NCBI GenBank assembly: GCA_009746045.1
Contig: RPFO01000111.1
Span: forward strand, 387,001-410,219
Source: Mesostigma viride
Taxonomy: Eukaryota; Streptophyta; Mesostigmatophyceae; Mesostigmatales; Mesostigmataceae
DNA: 23,219 nt
Direction: 5' to 3'
How positions within the stretch are numbered: position 1 is the stretch's first letter; every line of letters begins with the position of its first letter. Shown here piece after piece: positions 6,865 through 14,686 of the stretch. The notes below the pieces were generated by a model that worked only from the letters and a program-made list of their open reading frames with translations, had not been told where the DNA came from and ran no database searches. A program made the translations under genes and the position numbers.

Positions 6865-9066
6865 ATGGAGGCGGGCGATGTGGACTTCGAGTATGACAGG
6901 AACGACGAAAGATTACTGAAGCTGTTGGGAGGTGAGAAGATAGCCTTCAAACGCGGTGCCGAGCCCGACGGCAACTGCTGGTGGTACGCCTACTTTGAAA
7001 GCAAGGCGTACCAGGCAAGGGAGTCGATCACGCAAGCAGAACTGCACAAACGAGTCTTGGAGAAGAAAAAGGAGATTGGGAAGGTGATAGATAATTACTT
7101 GAAAGACAGGGAGAAACTAGGGATTGGCAACTTCGGCCCCAACTTCAGTCAAAACGAAGCAGATTGGAAAAAGAAGATTAAGGACGAACTTAAGGATAAA
7201 AAGTGGGCGTCGGACAGCATGGCGAGTCTTGTGGCATTTCATGACAAAACGGATGTCTACAACGTCAACACTAAAGAAGTGACCGGTTTCCCCGGTACGT
7301 ACACAATGGGGTGTCGCCTGTTACTAGGAGGGTCGACAAAGGAATTCAAGAAGGCACGCAGAGAACAGCGACCGTGGAGATCAGAAAACAAGCCCGTATA
7401 CATCTGTCACGACGGGGGTGTTCATTATGAAGCGCTGATCCCTGAATCGTGGCCATCTGGCTATCCCTCTGATCAAACGGGTGAGATGGCGCCCGCTCCC
7501 GACAACAAGGAGCAAAGAGAAGATCTGGAAGCAATGAAGGACACGCGCACGACCACACTGGAGAATAGCGTGAAGCGACTGGAGGACAACCTGCAACAGA
7601 TCCCGGAAACGGGTGTAAAGGAACTAGAAGAGAATGCGTACCGCGTGTTGGAAGAAGGCGCGGAACGGACATGCGCACATACCCTGGCAAATATGGCTGG
7701 CGGTGGTGACGAGTTTATCACTCCGGCACAGATGGCGGATGTACATTTTAGAAGGTGCATAGAGAATGGCATCATGAACTACGCTGGGCCTGACGACCCG
7801 GTAAACACACTACCGCAGAGACCTGCCGAGGTTGTTACCGAAACACTACCCCCTGCTGATATGGACACGCGTACAGGAAGGGTGGGAGATAGGGTAAAAA
7901 AGGGTAAAGGCAAGAGTAAGGCGAATGCACGTCACATAAAGGACAATGCCCATCCCCCCACCTCAAAGGATGAGGCGGACGAGTCCATGAGACAGTTTGC
8001 AGGCATCGAGGCAAACAAGGACATCCCCTTCAACTATCAGTGGTCGCCACTGAATGCAAGCATAGTTGCGGTTCGATACAAGAAAGTGCCCGGTGGTCTG
8101 AAGATACAGGTCAGTTTTGGGCGTGATCGCGAATTCATGGACTGGCTGCTGCTAGCCAAGAGCAGGGTGCTTGCGGGGATGGGAATATCTGCACTTGGGT
8201 TGTACGCAGACCAGTACCTTCCGGCTGGCAAAGTGATCGGTTTGTATACGGGGCGGATATTGGGCGAGTTCGAACCGCAGACCACAAAAGATCTAGTAGA
8301 GACCCCGCTGACAGGTTTCCGTCACGGCATCCTGACGATGATCGGTGACGATGACAAGCTACTGTTACACAGCTACAATGACGGCGCAAAAGGAGTGCGC
8401 CCCATCGTGCGTCTCGTGGACGGTGGTCGTGGTGCACCTACTTCTGGCACACAAATTGGTCAGACGTACGATCCTCTCGGCGTAGGGGTTATTTTTCCAT
8501 GGACGTATGTGCACATGGCAAACGATCCACGAGGGTCGCGTGACCCTAGAATAGGGAAGGCGTATTATCCCAATGCAACGTTCCAACATGGATCGCCCGG
8601 CCTTAAGGTTATTAACCCGATCTATCCGCGCGAGGAGGTTGTGTGGGAGTATGACAATGCCAAGATAACTGAAGGCGGTAAATACATAGCAAGCGGTGAA
8701 GGCGTCGAATTCGGCAAGCGGCTGTGGTTGATGCAACGAGTAGCCAAAAAAATAGATGGCGCCCAGAAAGAGCTGGACGCCTTTATGATGGACGAGCGGC
8801 GCGATGCTCTAGAAGTGGCTGTGGAGAGTTTGGAGAAGATAGTTGAAAAGAACAAGCGCATCAACACCCCAAAGAGATGCACGGGCCGCCCCCAACGGAA
8901 GTGCACCGAGAAGGAGGAGAAAGAACAGCCTGACCTCCTTGACGACATGGACATGCGAGACGTGGAGAATGCACTGAAGGTTGAGGGGTTGGACAAAAAG
9001 AGCATGAAGAAACTGAGGGACTTGATCAAAGAGTACAACGATTGGCGTCAGACGCAAGCATTTTAA
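6865..9066 (+). CDS. OTU-like cysteine protease fused to a SET-like domain
   Basis: A protein of 733 residues from the first ATG in this frame; the frame is open upstream to 6781, so the real start may lie further 5'. Residues about 20-195 look like an OTU deubiquitinase: the catalytic Cys38 sits in PDGNCWWYAY and the catalytic His187 in VHYEALIP, with a VAFHDKTDVYNV strand between, as in the OTU fold. A charged, partly coiled linker follows (about 215-385). Residues about 435-600 resemble a SET domain: GISALGLYADQYLPAGKVIG at its start, then a MAND segment where SET proteins have RFxNHSCxPN, PNATF nearby, and EEVVWEYDNA near the end. The C-terminus is helical and charged. OTU domains remove ubiquitin and SET domains methylate lysines. 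The OTU call is good; the SET call is moderate and activity is not assured. The gene is followed 11 bp later by the next ATG. Confidence 0.75.
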   Translation: MEAGDVDFEYDRNDERLLKLLGGEKIAFKRGAEPDGNCWWYAYFESKAYQARESITQAELHKRVLEKKKEIGKVIDNYLKDREKLGIGNFGPNFSQNEADWKKKIKDELKDKKWASDSMASLVAFHDKTDVYNVNTKEVTGFPGTYTMGCRLLLGGSTKEFKKARREQRPWRSENKPVYICHDGGVHYEALIPESWPSGYPSDQTGEMAPAPDNKEQREDLEAMKDTRTTTLENSVKRLEDNLQQIPETGVKELEENAYRVLEEGAERTCAHTLANMAGGGDEFITPAQMADVHFRRCIENGIMNYAGPDDPVNTLPQRPAEVVTETLPPADMDTRTGRVGDRVKKGKGKSKANARHIKDNAHPPTSKDEADESMRQFAGIEANKDIPFNYQWSPLNASIVAVRYKKVPGGLKIQVSFGRDREFMDWLLLAKSRVLAGMGISALGLYADQYLPAGKVIGLYTGRILGEFEPQTTKDLVETPLTGFRHGILTMIGDDDKLLLHSYNDGAKGVRPIVRLVDGGRGAPTSGTQIGQTYDPLGVGVIFPWTYVHMANDPRGSRDPRIGKAYYPNATFQHGSPGLKVINPIYPREEVVWEYDNAKITEGGKYIASGEGVEFGKRLWLMQRVAKKIDGAQKELDAFMMDERRDALEVAVESLEKIVEKNKRINTPKRCTGRPQRKCTEKEEKEQPDLLDDMDMRDVENALKVEGLDKKSMKKLRDLIKEYNDWRQTQAF

Positions 9067-9077
9067 TTTCTTTGAGT

Positions 9078-9749
9078 ATGGTATGTCATAGCGCAATTAT
9101 GATGGGATCACGTTGCAACCCGATCATCAGCACGAGCGAACAGTACATTGGCGTCACTTCGAGGCCAGAAGTGTACGACACTATCTGCGGTGATGATGCC
9201 TATCAGAGCCTAAAGTCCTCCATGGCGGACACCCTGGGGACCGAGACCGTCATCGTCCCGTCCAGTGCATATGACGTGTTTAATATTGATACGAGGGCCA
9301 GGGGTATGGGCCTCAACTACGGCAGCACTTTTGATGACCAAATGGCGTTTGGCGCGGAGAGACTGCCCAAGCCAGAGGACGTTGTGGGGGCCACGCTGGA
9401 CGATCACAAGGTGGGCGTCGGCTTTATCACGTCCAACTCGAAGGACTTCCCCGTGCAGGACATCCAGGTGCTGCGTCCCTACATCCCGGCCCCGGTAAAC
9501 ACGGACAACTGGGGCACGATCGGCCTCGCCACCAAGGGCGCATTTGGACAGATGATCACCGACGGGACTTTGCTAATGGACCCTCGATACACCCTGCCCA
9601 CACAGGCAATGGATTTCATGGGCGGGGGTATCTACGGCTTCCCCACCGTGTCGTCCGCCTCCTCGCTGGGTATCTGGGGCGAGACGGGGTTCACGGCTAG
9701 CACCAACGTATGGGGAGCGCCCGGCTCGTCGGGTGTGTCGGGCTTGTAA
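9078..9749 (+). CDS. Unknown Gly/Ser-rich protein, possible virion component
   Basis: About 223 residues. The ATG at 9078 is used, only 11 bp after the OTU-SET stop; ATGs at 9099 or 9102 are alternatives. There is no transmembrane segment, no catalytic motif and no recognised family. The protein is rich in Gly, Ser, Thr and Asp, with a Gly/Ala/Ser-rich C-terminal tail (about the last 60 residues), a composition common in structural proteins. Codon use and GC content match its neighbours and the frame is intact over the whole length, which supports a real gene. A virion role is inference only. Confidence 0.6.
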   Translation: MVCHSAIMMGSRCNPIISTSEQYIGVTSRPEVYDTICGDDAYQSLKSSMADTLGTETVIVPSSAYDVFNIDTRARGMGLNYGSTFDDQMAFGAERLPKPEDVVGATLDDHKVGVGFITSNSKDFPVQDIQVLRPYIPAPVNTDNWGTIGLATKGAFGQMITDGTLLMDPRYTLPTQAMDFMGGGIYGFPTVSSASSLGIWGETGFTASTNVWGAPGSSGVSGL

Positions 9750-9822
9750 CCGTGTGGCGGTGCGTTTATAGAGGGCAAAATAAGGTCGTCGCTGTCAAAT
9801 AGGATACGCCCCGACCTGCACC

Positions 9823-10293
9823 ATGGACACAGCGATTGTTGTGGAAGATTGGAGACGCAACATGCGTGCGATGACGTCAGAGTACATCGAGATCGATGAC
9901 GCGATGAAGAGGGCGACCAAGGAGTTGCTGCCCCTGAGGAAGCGGAGAACAAACTTGGAAGGCACTATCATCGACAGCATGGTGTCGGCGGGAGTGGATG
10001 CTTGCAACATCTCTGGCACGCAAGACAGGCTGGTTGTGAAGCGGACGAGGAAGAAGCCGACCGTGAAGAAGGCGGACTACCTGCAGCGTCTGACTGCTTT
10101 CTTTGAAGGGGACATTGGGAGGGCGCAAGATTGTTGGGATTTCATCAATGACCTGGGAGGTGACGTGGTTGAGGTGAACCGACTCAAGCGACAGAAGAAG
10201 AAGGCGGACAACACGCAACAGGAGGCACAGGAGGATCCACCCGAGGAAGGGGAGGTGCGGGACGATGTGGACGAGAACGCCGGTGACGACTAA
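9823..10293 (+). CDS. Unknown helical protein with acidic tail
   Basis: 156 residues from a clear ATG in a good context (ACCATGG). The N-terminal half is predicted helical and coiled-coil prone (about residues 10-55, heptad-like, with KRATKELLPLRKRRTNLEG). A basic segment VVKRTRKKPTVKKADYL follows near 68-84, then a helical block, and a strongly acidic C-terminus (about 125-156). The overall plan, a coiled coil plus a KKRT-like strand and an xADYLxxLxxFFxGD block, resembles unnamed proteins I associate with NCLDVs; that resemblance is from memory and unverified. A TTTATAG box lies at 9766-9772, about 50 bp upstream. Function unknown. Confidence 0.65.
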   Translation: MDTAIVVEDWRRNMRAMTSEYIEIDDAMKRATKELLPLRKRRTNLEGTIIDSMVSAGVDACNISGTQDRLVVKRTRKKPTVKKADYLQRLTAFFEGDIGRAQDCWDFINDLGGDVVEVNRLKRQKKKADNTQQEAQEDPPEEGEVRDDVDENAGDD

Positions 10294-10396
10294 CCTTCAC
10301 CCCTCACCTTATATCGCGGACAAAGTACTCCGCGCCTAGTTCAGGGTGATCTAGGAAGCTGCCGTATTCGTTGATGGCGCCCCATTCATAACCAAG

Positions 10397-10442
10397 TATA
10401 TATTCTTCTTGAATAGGGAATAAGTACGCGCCAGTGGACGTC
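10397..10442 (+). promoter_or_regulatory. AT-rich promoter-like stretch before RING-TRAF gene
   Basis: A GTATATATT box (TATATAT at 10397-10403) lies about 40 bp before the ATG at 10443, in otherwise GC-rich DNA. The GTATA core recurs upstream of several other genes in the window. Inference from position and composition only. Confidence 0.4.
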
Positions 10443-11197
10443 ATGGACCTTGTGGAGGGGCAAAGGATATACGTGAGTCCCGAGGACCTCACCTGCCCGA
10501 TCTGTCTGAACGCCCTTTATGATCCTGTTGTGATCGAGTGCAACACGAGGGTGCAGGAGGGCAAGTGCGAGGCGATGGTGTGCAAGCACCCGTGCATGAC
10601 CGAACTTATCGCGCGCCAAAAGGACAGGGGGGGCCTTCCGCGTCGGTCGTGGGCAAGTGCATCCTGTGCAGGGGGCCATGGCACCGTTACATGTGCCGCC
10701 CCAACGTCAAGGTGGGGTCCCTCACGGCCGAGTTGATTCGTAGATGCCCGTACTACTCGAATGGGTGTCCAGTGACGGGAACTCAGTCAACTCTCCGAGC
10801 CCACGTGGCCGTGTGCGGTTTCAAGCAGCTGGCCTGTCCCAACCGCGCGTACGGGTGCCAAGAGATGGTGTACAGAAAGGACCTGGGACAGCACAAGCAC
10901 GAGTGCCGCCATTTCCCGTGCAAGTATTTTTTAGAAAGCGACGGGTGCAGGGTGACTGCCCCACTCGCGTCTGTCAAGGGTCACGAGGATGAATGCCCGT
11001 TTGGTTTGTACCCTTGCATCAACCTGATCAACAATGTGCGCAAGAAACTGGGCGTGTGGCCCACGTGCAATGACAACAACATCCTGCGATGGAACTTGAG
11101 CGAGCAAGGCAAAACGTATTTTCCGTCATCGTGCAATTGCGGGTGCGCAGAAAAGGAGACGTGCGCGTTTCCTGTCAATGGAATTCTTAATGAATAA
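10443..11197 (+). CDS. RING and TRAF-type zinc-finger protein (frame-shifted)
   Basis: Starts at ATG 10443. The N-terminal part has a RING-like CPIC (residues about 17-20), more Cys/His residues, and a second Cys pair CILC encoded after a frame change. The change lies at the G7 run 10627-10633: the first frame becomes meaningless after it and the second (-1) frame becomes meaningful, ending at 11197. The second part has repeated TRAF-type zinc fingers, with spacing such as CPNRAYGCQEMVYR...HKHEC and CKYFLESDGCRV...HEDEC. Such proteins act as E3 ubiquitin ligases or adaptors. The stop codon overlaps AATAAA (11193-11198), a likely polyadenylation signal. The run GGGGGGC is in the X_XXY_YYZ phase, so programmed slippage is possible, but a missing base in the run is as likely. 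Confidence 0.75.
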
Positions 11198-11198
11198 A
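11193..11198 (+). terminator. AATAAA polyadenylation-like signal overlapping stop codon
   Basis: AATAAA overlaps the TAA stop of the RING-TRAF gene. The converging minus-strand gene ends only 9 bp further on, so a signal placed inside the coding end would keep transcripts short. Inference. Confidence 0.4.
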
Positions 11199-11206
11199 GA
11201 GCAATA

Positions 11207-11890
11207 TTAACTGTCAACATTGTCACTCTCTTCCTCTTCCTCGTCATCGTCCTCAGACGAAACGTCGAGGAGGGACATAAATGCGCTCTCTCCAATCTTA
11301 GGTATGCTTTGTTTTAGGTACCCTAGCAAAGGGTCGGTAGGTGCCCACCGCTCCCAACGCACGCAAGCGGTTGTCATGTCAGCACACTGCTGGCACTTGC
11401 ATGCAGGAACTGGAATCCCCTGCGCATCCGTCTCCACAGACCCCGTGTCTGAATCATCATCCTGTCCTTCGTCTTTCTCTTCTTCCTCCTCGACCTTCTC
11501 ACCCTCGTCTCCATTGCCATCCTCCTCCTCGCTTGTCTCCTCCTCCTCTTCACTCGACTCCTCATCATCTTCACCCGGCTCCTTCATGTCTTCCTCCATC
11601 ATATCACCTTCCTCTATGATGGTTTTCACCGCGGCCACCTCCTCCTCCAGTGACGGACGATCCATGTACGTCATCGTCTCTGCTAGCAGTGCGCAATGGA
11701 GTATATTAGCAATGTGTCTTTCACGCACCAAATCGCTGTTGTGCTTAATGAAAAGCCCACCCCTCTCGCATGCCACTGACAAGAGGTTGCAAATCAATGC
11801 GTCGACGGTATTCTTGTCGGTACTGCGCAGTTCGTAGGTGGGGTAAGCACCTGCCAACCCGGTCTTCATGAATGGATACATTGTCTGCAT
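11207..11890 (-). CDS. Highly acidic protein with Cys/Trp-rich C-terminal motif
   Basis: 227 residues from the ATG at 11890 (a GTG at 11902 is in frame). The N-terminal third is an ordinary helical sequence. The middle (about residues 85-155) is almost entirely Glu/Asp/Ser and surely disordered. It is followed by a conserved-looking block CKCQQCADMTTACVRWERW and then a helix LLGYLKQSIPKIG; the Cys set could bind zinc. The C-terminus is again acidic. I do not recognise the family, although a CxCxxC...WxxW block before a short helix seems familiar from NCLDV proteins. A TATAAA box on this strand (11932-11937) lies about 42 bp upstream and overlaps the stop codon of the F-box gene. Confidence 0.65.
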   Translation of the reverse strand: MQTMYPFMKTGLAGAYPTYELRSTDKNTVDALICNLLSVACERGGLFIKHNSDLVRERHIANILHCALLAETMTYMDRPSLEEEVAAVKTIIEEGDMMEEDMKEPGEDDEESSEEEEETSEEEDGNGDEGEKVEEEEEKDEGQDDDSDTGSVETDAQGIPVPACKCQQCADMTTACVRWERWAPTDPLLGYLKQSIPKIGESAFMSLLDVSSEDDDEEEEESDNVDS

Positions 11891-11931
11891 TGGTAGGCAC
11901 ACATTTCTTTGTGCGGCTCTGGACCGCGCCG

Positions 11932-11937
11932 TTTATA
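11932..11937 (-). promoter_or_regulatory. TATAAA box overlapping the F-box stop codon
   Basis: Read on the minus strand, CCTATAAACG includes the TAA stop of the F-box gene and a TATAAA element about 42 bp before the ATG of the acidic-protein gene. It suggests separate promoters for packed co-directional genes. Inference from position. Confidence 0.4.
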
Positions 11938-12889
11938 GGTCCACCTCAACCAGTCTCCCCTGATTGCTAAATCGGTTGATCCCCTTCGCGTACCTGGCGC
12001 GGCAACCACTACCACCCCCCCTGTACCTGTCAAGAGGTCGTCTCATCCACCGGTTGCAGAAGAGGCAGCGATTAGGACGCGTCCACCTCGACATTGTGCC
12101 CAATGGGTCTGTGTTAAAGTAGGACAGCTCCAGGTCAAACGCCTCATTCCACGCACGGGTCACGTACGCATCTCCGTTTCTCTCCACCATCACTGCGACG
12201 TCTTTCACGGCAAAGTATGCGGTGACGTCGGGGATTACCCCCCACAATCTGGCCATGCTGTCGACGCAGAAGACCACGCGCTTGCCGCCATCAGCAAGTG
12301 AGGGAAAGTTGGCATGCATGTGAGCAAACTGCTTGTAGTCGTCCGATGCTACGTAGGAGCGCGTGCCAGATGCGTAACCATTGGGCGGCCTGACGCCGCT
12401 CCACATCACTTCCTGAAGTTTCTTTAGCCCATCGGCCGATTCTCTGGACAGTCTCCGGTGGCCTGCGTCATCCAGGCTGGCGGGCATGGAGTAAACATCA
12501 CGCATCGTGCCAATTGTTATGCGGTCACCTGTCGGCGTCCAAGGGAACAAGTGATTGATCACCTCGAACACGTACTTCACTATGGGCTCTTCCACCCCCT
12601 GGATCGTGTAGTACCTGTTTTCCTCCTTATGCAAGCACTGCAGTATACGCTTCATACCGTAGGCCTTTATGTACTCGGTCGCCTGTCCTAAGACAGACAT
12701 CACCCCATCGTCTGCTATGTTGAAGCGGGGGTCATCTGGAATTTTTGTCAAGAACTGTACACCTGAAAAATACTCCTTGAACACTTGGTTTGTTTCTTTG
12801 GACACCCGGGCCCTGCACACGTCCGCCGCGGGCAACTCGCTAAATATCTTATCTACCAGCTCGAGCGGCAGGTCGTTGAACGTTGCCAT
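11933..12889 (-). CDS. F-box-like protein
   Basis: 318 residues from the ATG at 12889. The N-terminus carries an F-box pattern (LPLELVDKIFSELPAADVCR, then a helix with RVSKETNQVF), which in cells binds Skp1 in SCF ubiquitin ligases. The remaining about 270 residues contain no leucine-rich, kelch or WD repeats that I can see, and would be the substrate-binding part. The C-terminus holds a CLFCNRW pair and an Arg/Gly-rich stretch, perhaps a zinc-stabilised tail. The gene start overlaps the end of the upstream membrane-protein gene by 41 bp. Together with the OTU and RING-TRAF proteins it points to manipulation of ubiquitin signalling. Confidence 0.65.
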   Translation of the reverse strand: MATFNDLPLELVDKIFSELPAADVCRARVSKETNQVFKEYFSGVQFLTKIPDDPRFNIADDGVMSVLGQATEYIKAYGMKRILQCLHKEENRYYTIQGVEEPIVKYVFEVINHLFPWTPTGDRITIGTMRDVYSMPASLDDAGHRRLSRESADGLKKLQEVMWSGVRPPNGYASGTRSYVASDDYKQFAHMHANFPSLADGGKRVVFCVDSMARLWGVIPDVTAYFAVKDVAVMVERNGDAYVTRAWNEAFDLELSYFNTDPLGTMSRWTRPNRCLFCNRWMRRPLDRYRGGGSGCRARYAKGINRFSNQGRLVEVDL

Positions 12890-13169
12890 TTTGTCCACCT
12901 TGTGTCTGCCCTGTCTGAAGGTTGGTGTTGACGGCGGGGATCACTTTGTTCTTAATGTCGGGTAAAATGGCCTGGAGGAGGAAGTACACCCCTGTTATCA
13001 ATATGGACACGTCGATTTTGGGAACGGCTCTGTAAGCGCCTGCAAACACAATTAGGGATTTGACTAGAGGGGCCTCGGTTGGGAAGTCCGTGAGAAGGAC
13101 AAATGGGACAAGGGTCGAAAACAACGAGGTGGCTGAGGAGAGTGCATCTTGTGCGACCAATGAATCCAT
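12849..13169 (-). CDS. Small multi-pass membrane protein
   Basis: 106 residues from the ATG at 13169. Two to three hydrophobic stretches are visible: SLFSTLVPFVLL, then LVKSLIVFAGAY, and a stronger one, VSILITGVYFLLQAIL. A Gln/Gly/Asn/Arg-rich polar tail follows. A GTATAA element lies about 10 bp before the ATG on this strand (13175-13180). The 3' end overlaps the F-box start by 41 bp. The family is not recognised; a virion or host membrane protein is plausible. Confidence 0.6.
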   Translation of the reverse strand: MDSLVAQDALSSATSLFSTLVPFVLLTDFPTEAPLVKSLIVFAGAYRAVPKIDVSILITGVYFLLQAILPDIKNKVIPAVNTNLQTGQTQGGQNGNVQRPAARAGR

Positions 13170-13253
13170 GCTTCTTATACAGTACACAACAATGTTAATT
13201 TTATTGATTAGATTAGAAGTTACAGTTTAGGCAAACAGATCACGGGACGTTGT

Positions 13254-14249
13254 TTAGTTGGCATGGGAGCTGGCCACAAACGTCTCCCCACCAATGAAGG
13301 CATCAAAGAACACGTTCTTAAACACAATGTTGCAACGGTCTGCCTCATCCTCATCCACACACACAGGTCCGGCGCCGCTCTCTGCGTCGGCCAACACCTG
13401 AATCATCTGAAACATGTGCCTGAAGCGCTTGAGGCGCGAGTCGTCGTCAACCAAGGTATTGCGGTAAAGGGCCGCGCGGTCCATCTCCCTGATGTTGATG
13501 TCGAACTGGTGTTGCATCTCCCTCATACGAAACTCGTGCTGCTTCTCGATCTCGGCTAGTTTCAGCTCATCCACCTTGTTGTCCATTCGTGCCTTGGTGC
13601 TGCACCCACTGTCTTCTGGGCGGGGCTCGGCCTCTCTCTTCCCCCACACCAGCTTGGTAGTCTCGCGAGAATCTGTGCATTCGCCTTTCGCGTGACTCTT
13701 GGAAGTGCCGGCAGCGGGCTCCAGACCCTTGTGATAAAGCACATCCCGAAGTGGGTCGTTTGCGACCTTATCTGCGTTGTTCTTGGCAATCTTCTCCACC
13801 AGGTTCATGGCGAACACCAGGCAAATGCCTTCAATCCACTCACCCAGCTTCTGGGCCAACAAGCAGTGAATCCACACAGGGCAAGTGTCCACGGCCTGCT
13901 CGTCACAGAGGTCGATCACATTCTTTGACAACCTCTTGCTATTTCCGTTGATCTTGGCCATGTACAGGGAGTTGGACTCCCCACGGAGACCCGTCTGTCG
14001 AATGTATTCGAGCACTCCGTCGTCGGCCAAAAAGTCAAAAAAGGATTTGGTGCCGTTAGAAAGGCAGCGCATGAGCTCTGGTCCGTTTATTTTCAAATCC
14101 CTCTTGCGCACGCGCACGAGTGCGCCCGTGTCCACAGCATAACCCTTGCCTTCGAGATCAGGGTTCATTTTGCAGTAGAAATACACCCCATCTTGGTAAT
14201 GGAGCAAAAAGCTCTCCTCAAAAGTGGTCCTCCTGGCATCGGAGTCCAT
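13254..14249 (-). CDS. Unknown protein with C-terminal coiled coil
   Basis: 331 residues from ATG 14249. The N-terminal about 170 residues are mixed alpha/beta without a motif I can name. A low-complexity, charged linker follows (about 175-225). Then comes a clear coiled coil with alternating charges (KVDELKLAEIEKQHEFRMRE and onwards, about 223-260), and a final acidic and hydrophobic segment. The layout, an N-terminal DNA-binding-size domain plus a long basic/acidic coiled coil, recalls BRO/KilA-N or MSV199-type viral proteins, but no defining residues are visible, so this is only a suggestion. An AATAAAA signal on the minus strand (13197-13204 region) follows the membrane-protein gene upstream, not this gene. 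Confidence 0.6.
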   Translation of the reverse strand: MDSDARRTTFEESFLLHYQDGVYFYCKMNPDLEGKGYAVDTGALVRVRKRDLKINGPELMRCLSNGTKSFFDFLADDGVLEYIRQTGLRGESNSLYMAKINGNSKRLSKNVIDLCDEQAVDTCPVWIHCLLAQKLGEWIEGICLVFAMNLVEKIAKNNADKVANDPLRDVLYHKGLEPAAGTSKSHAKGECTDSRETTKLVWGKREAEPRPEDSGCSTKARMDNKVDELKLAEIEKQHEFRMREMQHQFDINIREMDRAALYRNTLVDDDSRLKRFRHMFQMIQVLADAESGAGPVCVDEDEADRCNIVFKNVFFDAFIGGETFVASSHAN

Positions 14250-14686
14250 AGGGAAAGCCCAAGTTGGCTATGGCTTTTTGTGTCTCTGGTGTGTGTGCCT
14301 TGGTTTCCAGAGACAAACCTTTTCCCCTTGTAGAGTGACAGACACGACCCGGCAGATATTTTCAGCACGCGTGGCATAACCGCCGGAGATCTCTGACTCA
14401 CCTGAGATCTGTGACTGTACAGCGCCGCGCCAGATGTTATTTTGTCGGACGGTACCGCGTCAGAGATCCACGACTGTACGGCGCCACGTTGGATCTTTTT
14501 GTGGGCGGCGAGTACGACCAGACGATATTTCCGTACGGTTGCTCCTCAAGCTAGAGATCTTTCCAACGCAGACCCAGCCCAGCAAGTAGATCTCTGGCGA
14601 AAGATCTCCGCGCGACACGTCAGCGCGCGTTTTGGACGGGTGTTCGATTACATCTGCAGTTTTTTGTGTTTGTACAAGTATGAAGA
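14250..14686. promoter_or_regulatory. Divergent intergenic region with repeats; candidate origin or bidirectional promoter
   Basis: About 437 bp without a convincing gene lie between a leftward gene block and the rightward helicase gene. Two degenerate direct repeats of about 55-59 bp (about 14402-14459 and 14461-14518) share GAGATC..., GACTGTACNGCGCC and TTTTGTSGG cores, and weaker partial copies flank them (around 14335-14375 and 14510-14540). Five AGATCT palindromes lie at 14387, 14405, 14555, 14588 and 14602. Nested inverted repeats close to the leftward gene (AAAGCC/GGCTTT at 14254/14272, GTCTCTGG/CCAGAGAC at 14282/14307) could form hairpins. The location beside a D5-like helicase makes a replication origin a reasonable guess. 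Confidence 0.55.
14402..14518 (+). repeat. Two degenerate about-58-bp direct repeats
   Basis: The units start at about 14402 and 14461 with a period of about 59-60 bp. Conserved parts include GAGATC, GACTGTAC, GCGCC and TTTTGT; differences are mostly transitions. The spacing and divergence suggest iteron-like protein-binding sites that are under selection or are old. Confidence 0.6.

Noticed and set aside
8135-9038. Minus-strand frames opposite the SET-like region
   Set aside because: Ser/Arg/Leu-rich shadows; the plus-strand frame is 733 codons with domain signatures.
11220-11837. Plus-strand Ser-rich open frame of about 205 codons
   Set aside because: It is the complement of the Glu/Asp-rich acidic gene on the minus strand (GAA/GAG/GAC complements give Ser/Leu-rich frames); no domain.
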